A stretch of DNA of 29,742 bases. It comes from Deltaproteobacteria bacterium UBA2221 (lineage in GTDB: Bacteria; Desulfobacterota; Syntrophorhabdia; Syntrophorhabdales; WCHB1-27). The notes beneath the pieces were generated by a model. The model searched no databases and had not been told where the DNA came from. It saw only the letters and a list, made by a program, of their open reading frames with translations. The stretch lies in NCBI GenBank assembly GCA_002328485.1, contig DCUF01000020.1, positions 1 through 29,742 of the forward strand. Direction: 5' to 3'. Below, one piece after another: positions 1 through 8,220 of the stretch (position 1 is its first letter; every line of letters starts with the position of its first letter). The position numbers and the translations under genes are program-made.

Positions 1-2222
1 GGGCCGTCACCGTCTCTCACCTCCGATTCGGACCAAGGCCCATCGGCTCTCCCTACCTGCTCAGGCAGGCGAAGTTCGTGGCCTGTCATCAGTTCTCCTT
101 TCTGGAGAAATATGATGTACTCAAATACGCCGCGCCGGGCGCGGTATTTTTGCTCAACTCCCCTTACGGGCCCGAAGAGGTGTGGTCCCATCTGCCACGG
201 GAGGTACAATCGGAACTCATCGAGAGACAGCTCCGTTTCTATGTCATTGATGCGGGCCGGGTGGCCAGAGAGGCCGGGATGGGAGGCAGAATCAACACCA
301 TCATGCAGACCTGCTTCTTTGCCGTATCGGGTGTTTTGCCAAGGGAAGAGGCTATCGCCAAGATAAAGGACTCCATCAGGAAGACCTATGGAAAGAAAGG
401 GGAAGAGGTGGTGAACCGGAACTGTGCTGCCGTTGACACCACCCTCGACAATCTCCACGAGGTACCCGTCACGGACCGGACGGTTTCAGGGCGCGTCCGT
501 CCCCCTATCGTCTCTGGTGAGGCGCCCGACTTCATCCAGAGGGTCACGGCAACGATGATGCGCGGTGAAGGCGACAGCCTGCCGGTGAGCGCCTTTTCAC
601 CCGATGGCAGTTGGTCTACCGCCACTACCCAGTGGGAGAAACGAAACATCGCATACGAGGTTCCCGTGTGGGACCCATCGGTGTGTATCCAGTGTCTAAA
701 ATGTTCGATGCATTGTCCCCACGCCACCATACGGGGGAAGATCTTTGACCCCTCGTTACTTTCCGATGCCCCAGCGACCTTCCTGTCCGTTCCCTTGCGC
801 TCAAAGGGCTTCGGAGAGAAACAGTTCACCATCCAGGTGGCGGCAGAGGACTGCACGGGGTGCGGTCTCTGTGTCGCTGTCTGCCCGGCAAAAAACAAAG
901 AGAACCCTCGGCGCAAGGCTATCAACATGGAACCGCAAGCCCCCCTGCGCGACCAGCAGCGCGAGAACTATGCCTTCTTTCTGAATCTTCCTGATTTCGA
1001 CCGCTCTACGGTGGACAAGATCGATGTCAAGACATCGCAATATATTACCCCCCTGTTCGAATACTCAGGTGCCTGTGCCGGTTGCGGCGAAACGCCCTAC
1101 CTCAGGCTACTCACGCAACTCTACGGCGACCGTCTCCTCATCGCCAACGCGACAGGGTGCTCCTCGATCTACGGCGGTAATCTTCCTACCTGCCCCTACA
1201 CAACCGACCGGCAGGGGAGGGGACCTGCCTGGGCCAATTCCCTTTTCGAGGACAACGCAGAATTCGGCCTGGGATTTCGGCTGGCCATAGATGCACAACG
1301 GGGCCAGGCGGAACGGATCTTGAGGAGTCTGGCACCGGCGCTGCCAAAGGGCCTCGTGGAGGGACTCACCGCGCCCGTCACGGGGAGCGACAGGGAGATT
1401 GTCGAACAGCGCAAGCGGCTTGAAGAGCTGAAGGCTCTGCTGAAAACAATGGATACGGAAGAGGCGCGCCGCCTCGAGCTGCTGGCTGATTATCTCGCAC
1501 CCAAGAGCGTCTGGATCATTGGAGGTGACGGTTGGGCCTATGACATAGGCTACGGCGGACTCGACCATGTCTTGAGCACCAAGCACAATGTGAATGTCCT
1601 GGTCCTTGATACAGGGGTCTATTCCAACACGGGGGGGCAGGCATCGAAGGCCACACCGCTCGGGGCTTCAGCCAAATTTGCCGCCCACGGAAAATCGGTG
1701 GACAAGAAAGACCTGGGCCTGATGGCGATTAGCTACGGACATGTCTATGTGGCAAGCGTAGCCCTCGGGGCCCTGGAGGCACACACCCTCAGGGCCTTTC
1801 TCGAAGCCGGCTCCTATGACGGTCCATCCCTCATCATTGCCTACACCCACTGCATCGCCCATGGATATGACCTCAGAATGGGAGCGCAGCAACAGAAACG
1901 GGCGGTCGACAGTGGGGTGTGGCCTCTGTATCGCTATGATCCCCGAAAGGTCGATTTAGGAGAGCCGCCACTCGTTGTAGATGCCGAAGGGACTAAAATA
2001 CCCGTATCCGAATATATGACGAACGAGACGCGCTTTAAAATGGTGGAAAAGCTCGACCCGGAAGGGTTTCACAGATATGCTGTCGAGTCTCAGTTCGCGG
2101 CGGAGCGCAGAATGTCCCTCTACCGGCATATGTCAGAGCTTCGTCTGCCCATTCGCAGAGCAGACCATACGCCGGTGGAGCAATCGACCCAAAAGGGCGC
2201 CGAGCCGGGAAAGGAGGATTGA
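1..2222 (+). CDS. nifJ: Pyruvate:ferredoxin (flavodoxin) oxidoreductase, C-terminal ~740 residues (5' end outside window)
   Basis: This cytosolic enzyme oxidises pyruvate and CoA to acetyl-CoA and CO2 and reduces ferredoxin or flavodoxin. The frame is already open at base 3, with the family motif SHLRFGPRPI before the first GTG at 78. The gene is therefore cut by the window edge, and 78 is not its start. About 739 of the usual ~1,170-1,200 residues are present. Visible in order are the end of the substrate domain (VACHQFSFLEKYD), two [4Fe-4S] ferredoxin motifs (CIQCLKCSMHCP near base 685 and CTGCGLCVAVCP near 855), the cysteine segment CAGCGETPY, ATGCSSIYGG, and the thiamine-diphosphate/Mg site GGDGWAYDIGYGG near 1530 followed by VYSNTGGQ. 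No frameshift is seen. It ends in TGA two bases before the ATG of the DHOD-like gene, so the two are probably cotranscribed. Confidence 0.97.
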   Translation, partial: AVTVSHLRFGPRPIGSPYLLRQAKFVACHQFSFLEKYDVLKYAAPGAVFLLNSPYGPEEVWSHLPREVQSELIERQLRFYVIDAGRVAREAGMGGRINTIMQTCFFAVSGVLPREEAIAKIKDSIRKTYGKKGEEVVNRNCAAVDTTLDNLHEVPVTDRTVSGRVRPPIVSGEAPDFIQRVTATMMRGEGDSLPVSAFSPDGSWSTATTQWEKRNIAYEVPVWDPSVCIQCLKCSMHCPHATIRGKIFDPSLLSDAPATFLSVPLRSKGFGEKQFTIQVAAEDCTGCGLCVAVCPAKNKENPRRKAINMEPQAPLRDQQRENYAFFLNLPDFDRSTVDKIDVKTSQYITPLFEYSGACAGCGETPYLRLLTQLYGDRLLIANATGCSSIYGGNLPTCPYTTDRQGRGPAWANSLFEDNAEFGLGFRLAIDAQRGQAERILRSLAPALPKGLVEGLTAPVTGSDREIVEQRKRLEELKALLKTMDTEEARRLELLADYLAPKSVWIIGGDGWAYDIGYGGLDHVLSTKHNVNVLVLDTGVYSNTGGQASKATPLGASAKFAAHGKSVDKKDLGLMAISYGHVYVASVALGALEAHTLRAFLEAGSYDGPSLIIAYTHCIAHGYDLRMGAQQQKRAVDSGVWPLYRYDPRKVDLGEPPLVVDAEGTKIPVSEYMTNETRFKMVEKLDPEGFHRYAVESQFAAERRMSLYRHMSELRLPIRRADHTPVEQSTQKGAEPGKED

Positions 2223-2224
2223 TC

Positions 2225-3220
2225 ATGGATATCAGCACCACATTTATGGGACTATCGCTTAAGAACCCGTTTATTGCCGGGCCATCTCCACTCACCAATT
2301 CCCTGGACACCATAAAACGATTGGAGGATAAGGGGATAGGCGCCATTGTCCTTCTGCCGCTCTTCGAGGAAATACTTCAGGACCAACAAATGGCCCTGTT
2401 CGACATCATCGAAACCCCCGCCGAGTCATTTTCAGAGGCCCTTTCCTATTTTCCAGAACCCGACCGGCCCATTGTGGAGGCAGATGCCTATATGACCCAT
2501 CTCGCGGCGATAAAGGAGAGCACCAATATCCCGGTCATCGGGAACATCAACGCGGTGACTGAGGGGAAGTGGCTCGAATACGCCGTGGGCATGCAACAGG
2601 CGGGGGCAGACGGACTCGAGCTTGACTTCTACTCCGTCGCCAACGACGCCACTGAATCTGGCGAAGTGATTGAGAGGCGCATGATCGAGGCTCTCGAAGC
2701 TGTAAAGGCAGGAGTGAAAATACCAGTGAGCGTCAAGGTGACCCCTTTCCATACCTCCTTTGCCCATTTTGCCAAAAGGCTTGACGCTGCCGGGGCAGAC
2801 GGGCTCGTCCTTTTCCACAGGTTCTACGAACCTGACATCGACATCGAGAATCTGGAGCCCATATCGCTGCTCCCCCTATCCGACTCCCACAGGCTTCTTC
2901 TCAGGCTGAGATGGCTCGCTATTGTCTCCGGGCAGGTGAGGTGCTCCCTTGCCGCAAACGGCGGCGTCCATTCGGTCGAGGATACGGTTAAAGCCGTCAT
3001 GACCGGAGCGCACTGCGTCCAACTCACATCCTCCCTGATGAAGAATGGGATCGAACATGTTGAAAGACTGAACAAAGAACTTGCTCGGTGGCTGGAGCTA
3101 CATGAGTATGAGAGCCTTCGCCAGATGCGCGCAACCATGAACATCGAGCGTATCCCGGACCCGAAGGCCCTCTCGAGGGCCCACTACATGCGTCTGGTCG
3201 GTTCCTGGGAGACGCCGTAG
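2225..3220 (+). CDS. Dihydroorotate dehydrogenase-like flavoprotein
   Basis: This is a predicted cytosolic FMN TIM-barrel protein of 331 residues from the family annotated as dihydroorotate dehydrogenase-like. ATG 2225 is chosen because a strong Shine-Dalgarno (AAGGAGG, 2211-2217) lies 7 bases upstream; the in-frame TTG at 2219 is too close to it. Barrel elements include MGLSLKNPFIAGPSPLT at the N-terminus, the lysine-bearing strand PVSVKVTPF (near base 2730) and the phosphate-binding region AANGGVHSVEDTVKAVM (near 2955). The position where true DHODs carry the catalytic Cys/Ser loop reads ELDFYSVANDATESG, so a pyrimidine role is doubtful. From general knowledge, such proteins are often encoded beside nifJ. 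The tight coupling here suggests a redox role linked to pyruvate:ferredoxin oxidoreductase (inference). Confidence 0.9.
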   Translation: MDISTTFMGLSLKNPFIAGPSPLTNSLDTIKRLEDKGIGAIVLLPLFEEILQDQQMALFDIIETPAESFSEALSYFPEPDRPIVEADAYMTHLAAIKESTNIPVIGNINAVTEGKWLEYAVGMQQAGADGLELDFYSVANDATESGEVIERRMIEALEAVKAGVKIPVSVKVTPFHTSFAHFAKRLDAAGADGLVLFHRFYEPDIDIENLEPISLLPLSDSHRLLLRLRWLAIVSGQVRCSLAANGGVHSVEDTVKAVMTGAHCVQLTSSLMKNGIEHVERLNKELARWLELHEYESLRQMRATMNIERIPDPKALSRAHYMRLVGSWETP

Positions 3221-3230
3221 GCAGAACGAA

Positions 3231-3560
3231 GAGATCGCCACGACGAACCTGGCAGCTCCTATTAAAGATACGACCATTTTCGGTTTGACTCTTCACGTGA
3301 TCGGCATTTACACGGATCACCGGCTGATATAGCCAAAGGGATATGGCAGAGATCGCTCGACGATTTTTTCGTCAGCTATGAACTAAACGTCTATACCGAT
3401 ACAACACGGGCGATGCTGACCGTGTATGTGGATCTCCATCGCAATATACAGGATGCCTTCAGTGTTGTATAGTATCCACATTATGTCACCCCATTGCAGG
3501 GGTGATTCCGCGCAGCCGAAGCTTCCCCAGAAGGCAGAGTGGCATACAGCCCCGCAGAGG
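3231..3560 (+). pseudogene. Remnant of an MscS-family mechanosensitive channel (C-terminal cytoplasmic part)
   Basis: Three short pieces in three frames read in the order of an MscS-type channel C-terminus. Piece A (3231-3332) has FGLTLHVIGIYTDHRLI and then a TAG. Piece B (about 3323-3472) has QRSLDDFFVSYELNVYTD and LHRNIQDAFSVV and then a TAG. Piece C (from about 3462) has IHIMSPHCRGDSAQPKLP and QKAEWHTAP. I recognise B and C from the usual family pattern SLDDFYVSYELN...LHxNIQDxFNE...VQIMSPxY. About 25 residues appear to be missing between A and B. No start codon or pore helices remain. Piece C shares its frame with the following lipoprotein gene, so that gene should not be extended upstream into it. 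Family recognition is from memory, without an alignment. Confidence 0.7.
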
Positions 3561-3644
3561 CACTTGATGATATGGCGGCCGGCATCAAGAAATAGTTTCG
3601 GATTGCAACAGGACACCGTGAGAACGGCCGACGGGAGGGATAAG

Positions 3645-5537
3645 GTGGAGCAAAAATCAATATTCTCAGGACACAGCCTTCGTGCAGCGGCTTTTGCCAT
3701 CTTCATTGCCGTTGTCTCCATGGCGACCGGCTGCGCGACGCCCGTTGGGGTGCGCTATCTGGACCCTCAGAAAGAGTACCAGAAGCTCACTGCCAATGTC
3801 CTGTCCGGGGACACGTTGAGTGCAGAAACAATGCAGATCCTCAACCGTTCAGGTTTGGCGGATAAGTACGGGAGTGAGCCGGCACAGGTGATCGCGGCTA
3901 TTCACAAGGGCTTGCCCACGGTGAAGGAAGCCGACCGGATTTTTGCCCTTGCCGAGGTCTCCTTTCTTCATGCATCCAGGGGAGGGGGGCGAGCCTATTT
4001 CCTGTCTGCAGCTATCTATGCCTACGCCTTTCTCTTCTCGGGGGATGGGGAAGGGGCGTCGAACACCTTCGATCCCCGTTTACGTATTGCTGCGGACCTT
4101 TACAGCCAGGGTATTGCCAAAGGATTGAAGGCGGAGGACACCCGGGAGGTTCTCCTCAAGGCGGGAAGGTATAGCATTCCGTATGGAGATCTCGTCATCA
4201 CAACGAATCCTGATCAGTTCAGGTGGGGATCTTTCCGATTGGTCAATTTTGTAGAGGCGTCACAACTGGAGGTGCGGGGATTGCGTAACTGGTACCGCTG
4301 GCGTGGGATCGGGGCACCGCTGGTGGCATCGTTGGAAAGCCTTCCCGGGGTCGAGAATCTCGCCTTTGCACGAGTTCCTCCGGCAATGAAGGTCCCGGCC
4401 ACAGCCTTTCTGCGATTGGACGATGTGCAGAAAGGCCTGAAGACCGGTCATGTAACGGGTAGGCTTGAACTGGTGACCACCGAGGCAGGAACATCTATTG
4501 ACGTTGATAGTCGCACGGTGCCTCTTGAGTTTGGGCTCAGTTCTGCCCTGGCCTACACCCTTGAAGGTTCGCAGGTCTACAAGCTTGAGCTTAAGGGACT
4601 TCTATCAGGGAATTTCAGACTCTTCAAGGAAACGTCCAGATTCAAGGATAATGTGTTCCTCATGGCGCCCTACCGGCCCGGTCGTATCCCGATCGTACTT
4701 ATCCATGGAACTGCATCGAGTCCGGCGCGATGGGCCCAACTCATCAACGAAATTCAGAATGATCGGGAACTGTGGGGTCGATACCAGGTCTGGCTTTTCA
4801 CCTATAATACGGGCAACCCGATTCTCTATTCAGCGGGTATACTCGTGGAAGGCCTCAAGAATACGGTGAAAGAGCTTGATCCTGAAGGGAAAGATCCTGC
4901 CATGAAGAAGATGGTGGTCATCGGCCACAGCCAGGGGGGGCTTTTGACCAAGCTCACCGCCGTTAACAGTGGTACGCGCTTCTGGGAAAACGCGAGTTCA
5001 ACTGCTTTTGATCAGCTAGATGTTTCCGCCGAGACAAAAGATCTTCTCCGGCGCAGCATGTTTTACAGAGCCCTTCCTTTCGTGAAACGGGTAGTCTTCA
5101 TCTCCACGCCTCACCAGGGCAGCTATGTGTCCGGCGGCTGGATCGGCAGGCTCACGGGCAAGCTCATCTCCCTTCCCGGAAAGCTGCTGAGTCCTTTGAC
5201 GGAAGTGGTGAAACAGGCCGCCGGCTCCACCACCCTTAAGGCCTTGAAAGATGTTCCAAAGAGTACGGACAATATGGCGCCAGGGAGTCCCTTCATCAAA
5301 GCCATTTCTGCGATGCCGGTGGCACCGGGGGTTATGGCCCATTCGATTCTCGCGGTAAAGAACCCCGATGATCCGAAAGAAGAATGGACCGACGGGGTTG
5401 TCAAGTACGAGAGCGCCCACATCGAAGGTGTGACATCCGAGCTGATCGTCCATTCCGGCCACTCGGCGCAGGAAGAGCCGCAAGCCATCGAGGAGGTACG
5501 TCGTATCCTCCTCGAAAACCTGAAGGACCAACAATGA
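3645..5537 (+). CDS. Alpha/beta-hydrolase lipoprotein (lipase/esterase-like)
   Basis: This is a predicted lipid-anchored serine hydrolase of about 630 residues. GTG 3645 is chosen because GGGAGGG lies just upstream and it places a typical signal peptide (AAAFAIFIAVVSMATGC) at the N-terminus. The lipobox ATGC puts the acylated Cys at residue 30. An in-frame GTG at 3618 is the alternative. The first ~340 residues contain no motif I recognise. The hydrolase domain begins near base 4685 with the oxyanion segment IPIVLIHGTASS, followed by the nucleophile elbow GHSQGG (Ser near residue 429, base 4929). A plausible catalytic His lies in IVHSGHS near the C-terminus. Its stop codon overlaps the start of the DUF4105 gene (ATGA), which implies translational coupling. 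The substrate is unknown; membrane lipid or ester turnover in the envelope is a guess. Confidence 0.85.
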   Translation: MEQKSIFSGHSLRAAAFAIFIAVVSMATGCATPVGVRYLDPQKEYQKLTANVLSGDTLSAETMQILNRSGLADKYGSEPAQVIAAIHKGLPTVKEADRIFALAEVSFLHASRGGGRAYFLSAAIYAYAFLFSGDGEGASNTFDPRLRIAADLYSQGIAKGLKAEDTREVLLKAGRYSIPYGDLVITTNPDQFRWGSFRLVNFVEASQLEVRGLRNWYRWRGIGAPLVASLESLPGVENLAFARVPPAMKVPATAFLRLDDVQKGLKTGHVTGRLELVTTEAGTSIDVDSRTVPLEFGLSSALAYTLEGSQVYKLELKGLLSGNFRLFKETSRFKDNVFLMAPYRPGRIPIVLIHGTASSPARWAQLINEIQNDRELWGRYQVWLFTYNTGNPILYSAGILVEGLKNTVKELDPEGKDPAMKKMVVIGHSQGGLLTKLTAVNSGTRFWENASSTAFDQLDVSAETKDLLRRSMFYRALPFVKRVVFISTPHQGSYVSGGWIGRLTGKLISLPGKLLSPLTEVVKQAAGSTTLKALKDVPKSTDNMAPGSPFIKAISAMPVAPGVMAHSILAVKNPDDPKEEWTDGVVKYESAHIEGVTSELIVHSGHSAQEEPQAIEEVRRILLENLKDQQ

Positions 5538-6619
5538 TGAAGACCATGAGTAAGCGAATGACGCGTTATTTCGGCGTCGGTGCCCTTTCGGTGATCGTAT
5601 CGCTCATGACCATATGGGCAGCGCTCGCCATCTATTACTCGAATCTCCCCGGCGAGTATTCGAGGCTTGGCCTTGCCACCCTCATGGTTCTCGCCAGCTT
5701 GGCCGCATTTATTTTCCTGCCTCGGCGGCGTAGAACCCTTGTCTGGTTTCTTGTAGTCTTCGCTGGCATCGTTGTCTGGTGGACGACGATCCCTGCCTCC
5801 AACACACGCCACTGGGAGCGGGAGGTGGGGCGCGAACCTTATGCCACGATAGAGGGCAATTCCATCACGATTCATGACATCCGGGACTTTCGCTATAGGA
5901 CGGAGAAGGATTTCGATGCGGTCTACTACGACAAGACTTTTGATCTAACCAAACTCGACTCAGCGGACCTCATTGCGGTCTACTGGATGGGTGATGCCAT
6001 TGCCCATATCATGATAACCTTCGGCTTTCAGGGCAAAGATTTCATCACATTTTCCATCGAAACAAGGAAAGAGCAGGGCGAAGAATACTCAACCATCAAA
6101 GGGTTCTTCAAGCAGTATGAGCTGATATATGTAGTCGGCGATGAACGCGACCTGATCCGTGTGAGAACCGACTACCGCAAGCCCCAGGAAGACGTCTACC
6201 TCTACCGCCTTCGCGGCGGCCCCAAACGGGTACGGGAAGTCTTCATGGCCTATATCCGGCAGATCAACGCCATGAAGCAAAAGGCGGAATGGTACAATAC
6301 GCTCACCACAAACTGCACCACCAGTATCATAGGCCTTATGAGAATCACGGGGGGCCGTGTCGGATACGACTGGAAGGTACTCTTAAGCGGCTACACGCCT
6401 CTGTATGCCTATGAGTTCGGAGCCCTCGATACGCGTATCCCCTTCGAGGAATTGAGGCGGCGGAGCTATATCAACCCAAGGGCCCACGCCATCGGCAATG
6501 ATCCGGAATTCTCACGAAAGATCAGAGAAGGTCTTCCCTTGATGGACCGAACCGGTCGCCAGCAGGCAGAAGAGGTGTCGAGAGTGCTCGGCCTTCCCTA
6601 TGCGACCAAGGTCCAATAG
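5534..6619 (+). CDS. DUF4105 / Lnb N-terminal periplasmic domain membrane protein
   Basis: This 361-residue inner-membrane protein starts at the ATG that overlaps the preceding stop codon. Three hydrophobic segments occupy roughly residues 10-100 (for example VGALSVIVSLMTIWAALAIYY and LVWFLVVFAGIVVWWTTI). A periplasmic domain follows. The family signature is in the segment WYNTLTTNCTTSI (near base 6290), whose Asn-Cys-Thr-Thr resembles the papain-like/NlpC-type cysteine site proposed for the DUF4105 (Lnb) domain. A conserved-looking YRLRGGPKRVREVF precedes it. The function is uncharacterised; a thiol amidase or acyltransferase acting on envelope substrates is the usual guess. The four-base overlap suggests it works with the lipoprotein hydrolase upstream, possibly as a lipid-anchored plus membrane enzyme pair (inference). 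Confidence 0.85.
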   Translation: MMKTMSKRMTRYFGVGALSVIVSLMTIWAALAIYYSNLPGEYSRLGLATLMVLASLAAFIFLPRRRRTLVWFLVVFAGIVVWWTTIPASNTRHWEREVGREPYATIEGNSITIHDIRDFRYRTEKDFDAVYYDKTFDLTKLDSADLIAVYWMGDAIAHIMITFGFQGKDFITFSIETRKEQGEEYSTIKGFFKQYELIYVVGDERDLIRVRTDYRKPQEDVYLYRLRGGPKRVREVFMAYIRQINAMKQKAEWYNTLTTNCTTSIIGLMRITGGRVGYDWKVLLSGYTPLYAYEFGALDTRIPFEELRRRSYINPRAHAIGNDPEFSRKIREGLPLMDRTGRQQAEEVSRVLGLPYATKVQ

Positions 6620-6713
6620 ACACCCCCTCTCTCTCCATTGTAAGGTTACCTCACGTGCTTCATCAGCTTATCAAACCAAGGACCATCAGGGTCCGATCAC
6701 GGGGGCATGCCCG

Positions 6714-7097
6714 ATGACCACGCCAGCAACGACCGTCTATGTCATTGACGACAACGAATCAGTGAGGCGGTCCTTTGCCAGACTATTCCGATCAGAAAAT
6801 CTACTGGTTGAGACCTTCTCTTCTCCCGAGGAGTTCTTCGACTACCCCAGGCCGGAGGATAACGCCTGTATCATCGCCGATGTAAGGATGTCCGGCTCAA
6901 CGGGCTTCGATCTTGCGCAAAGGCTTGCATCAGACGGTATACAGACACCTCTTATCATCATCTCAGCAAGCGATGACGCTCAGACCCGTGAACATGCAAG
7001 GGAGTTGGGAGCCGTGGCGTTTTTCCGAAAGCCCGTCGATGACCAGGCCCTCTTAGACGCCATTACCTGGGCCGTGGCGGGAGCAGGGAAAAAGTAG
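6714..7097 (+). CDS. Stand-alone response regulator receiver domain (FixJ/NtrC-like)
   Basis: This 127-residue protein is a single CheY-like receiver with no output domain. The acidic pair is Asp12-Asp13 (YVIDDNESVRRSF), the phospho-acceptor is Asp56 (CIIADVRMSG) and the conserved lysine is Lys106 (FFRKPVDD). A Ser in the strand IIISAS occupies the switch Ser/Thr position. ATG 6714 gives a normal receiver N-terminus; only a weak G-rich stretch (6701-6705) stands before it, so translation initiation may be poor. No histidine kinase is encoded in the window and the partner is unknown. The sequence is closest in style to FixJ/NarL-type receivers (DVRMSGSTGFDLAQRL). It could be a phosphate-relay or diffusible regulator, or a FixJ homologue that has lost its DNA-binding half. 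Confidence 0.93.
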   Translation: MTTPATTVYVIDDNESVRRSFARLFRSENLLVETFSSPEEFFDYPRPEDNACIIADVRMSGSTGFDLAQRLASDGIQTPLIIISASDDAQTREHARELGAVAFFRKPVDDQALLDAITWAVAGAGKK

Positions 7098-7099
7098 GG

Positions 7100-7306
7100 G
7101 AAGGACGAAGAAACAAGGACCAAGGAAGCGAGAGAAAGACAGCGATCAGTAAGGGCCGGCGGAAAGAAACGTATGAGCCACTGCAAGTCGTAACGGATAG
7201 GGCTGAAGTCCTGAAGAAACATGGGGATAACCCCTATCAATCTGGCGTGTGGCAAGAGGATGGAGAATGGTCCAGCGGTGGCAGCCTGTCCGAGGCATCA
7301 CCCTAA
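7100..7306 (+). other. Spacer with an open stretch, possibly a gene remnant
   Basis: The spacer after the receiver gene stays open in one frame from 7100 to the TAA at 7304-7306. Its last 35 codons read like ordinary protein (KKHGDNPYQSGVWQEDGEW). It has no ATG and no ribosome binding site, and I recognise no family. A GGGGATAACCCC palindrome lies inside (7214-7225) and could instead be a regulatory site. Chance is a real alternative. Confidence 0.2.
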
Positions 7307-7368
7307 AGCGGCGATTCAGAATAGAAGGGGCAATTAGTATCTAGGAATATGGTAAGAGGAGGATGTTT

Positions 7369-8205
7369 ATGGGACGTGGTGGAATCAGTAGCAGTCTGGT
7401 CTACGTGATGGCGAAAAGAGATACTGGAACAAATGCCGGCAAGCCGTATCGTTTATTACTCACCTGCCTGGTTTTTCTTGCCGCGCTGCTTGTCTCCTCG
7501 GTGGCATGCGCCGCGGCACAGGAAGGCGATGCAAAGTCCATCCTCAAGGTGATGTCCGACTATGTGAGCGGCCAGAAAACGATCGAACTCACCTTTGATA
7601 GCGATATCGAAATCATTACGCCACAACTGGAAAAGATACAATTCACCAATTCCGGCGAAACGCTGTTGAGCCGCCCGGACAAGCTGCGCGCCCACCGGAG
7701 GGGCGGCTATAGCGATGTGGCGCTCTTCTTCGACGGCAAGACTGCCAGCGTCTACGGAAAGAACATCAACGGCTACGCGCAGTTTGATGCTGCGGGCACC
7801 GTGGATCAGCTAATCGAAGCCCTGAGGGAGGGTTACGGTGTCGCACTGCCCGGCGCCGACCTCCTCCTGTCCAGTTCGTATGACGTTCTTGTAGCCGGGG
7901 TTCAGGAAGCAAAGCATATCGGCCGTGGTATAATAGATGGCCTGGAATGTGAGCATCTCGCCTTCCGTAACGCCGATACCGACTGGCAGCTCTGGGTGGA
8001 GGTCGGCAAGAACCCCATCCCTCGTAAAATGGTGATCACCACCAAGACCATGAACAGCGCACCGCAATATACCCTTCGGGTCAAGGCATGGAAAACGGGT
8101 GTGGTACCTGCAAGGGATGCCTTCGCTTTCACCCCGCCTACAGGAGCGAAAAAGCTAAACCCTGATGCCCTCGTCGATCTCGATGAGCTGCCGCAGGGTA
8201 AATAA
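7369..8205 (+). CDS. DUF2092-type periplasmic protein
   Basis: This exported protein of about 278 residues belongs to the DUF2092 type. Two ATGs two codons apart begin the frame. The second (7369) is chosen because the AGAGGAGG ribosome site ending at 7362 lies 6 bases upstream of it, whereas it abuts the first (7363). The N-terminus is long and basic before a hydrophobic core (LLLTCLVFLAALLVSSVACA) and likely cleavage at ACAAAQ, so a later internal start (ATG near 7408) is possible. The mature part is beta-rich with family-typical segments: ILKVMSDYVSGQKTIELTFD, LLSRPDKLRAHRRGG, LFFDGKTASVYGK, GLECEHLAFR and DWQLWVEVGKNPIPRKMVI. The fold resembles LolA/LolB-like lipoprotein carriers in overall layout (inference). 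It leads the envelope-protein cluster and precedes the Gly/Val/Pro-rich mini-protein by 15 bases. Confidence 0.85.
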   Translation: MGRGGISSSLVYVMAKRDTGTNAGKPYRLLLTCLVFLAALLVSSVACAAAQEGDAKSILKVMSDYVSGQKTIELTFDSDIEIITPQLEKIQFTNSGETLLSRPDKLRAHRRGGYSDVALFFDGKTASVYGKNINGYAQFDAAGTVDQLIEALREGYGVALPGADLLLSSSYDVLVAGVQEAKHIGRGIIDGLECEHLAFRNADTDWQLWVEVGKNPIPRKMVITTKTMNSAPQYTLRVKAWKTGVVPARDAFAFTPPTGAKKLNPDALVDLDELPQGK

Positions 8206-8220
8206 TCAAGGAGGAACAAG

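Noticed and set aside
3360..3376. Possible terminator GACGA-TTTTT-TCGTC after the DHOD-like gene
   Set aside because: The stem is only five pairs, no T-run follows it, and it falls inside the MscS-derived coding remnant.
3426..3644. Upstream extension of the hydrolase lipoprotein to 3426
   Set aside because: The extra 73 codons contain the MscS remnant motif IHIMSPH and would bury the signal peptide; the GTG at 3645 has a ribosome site.
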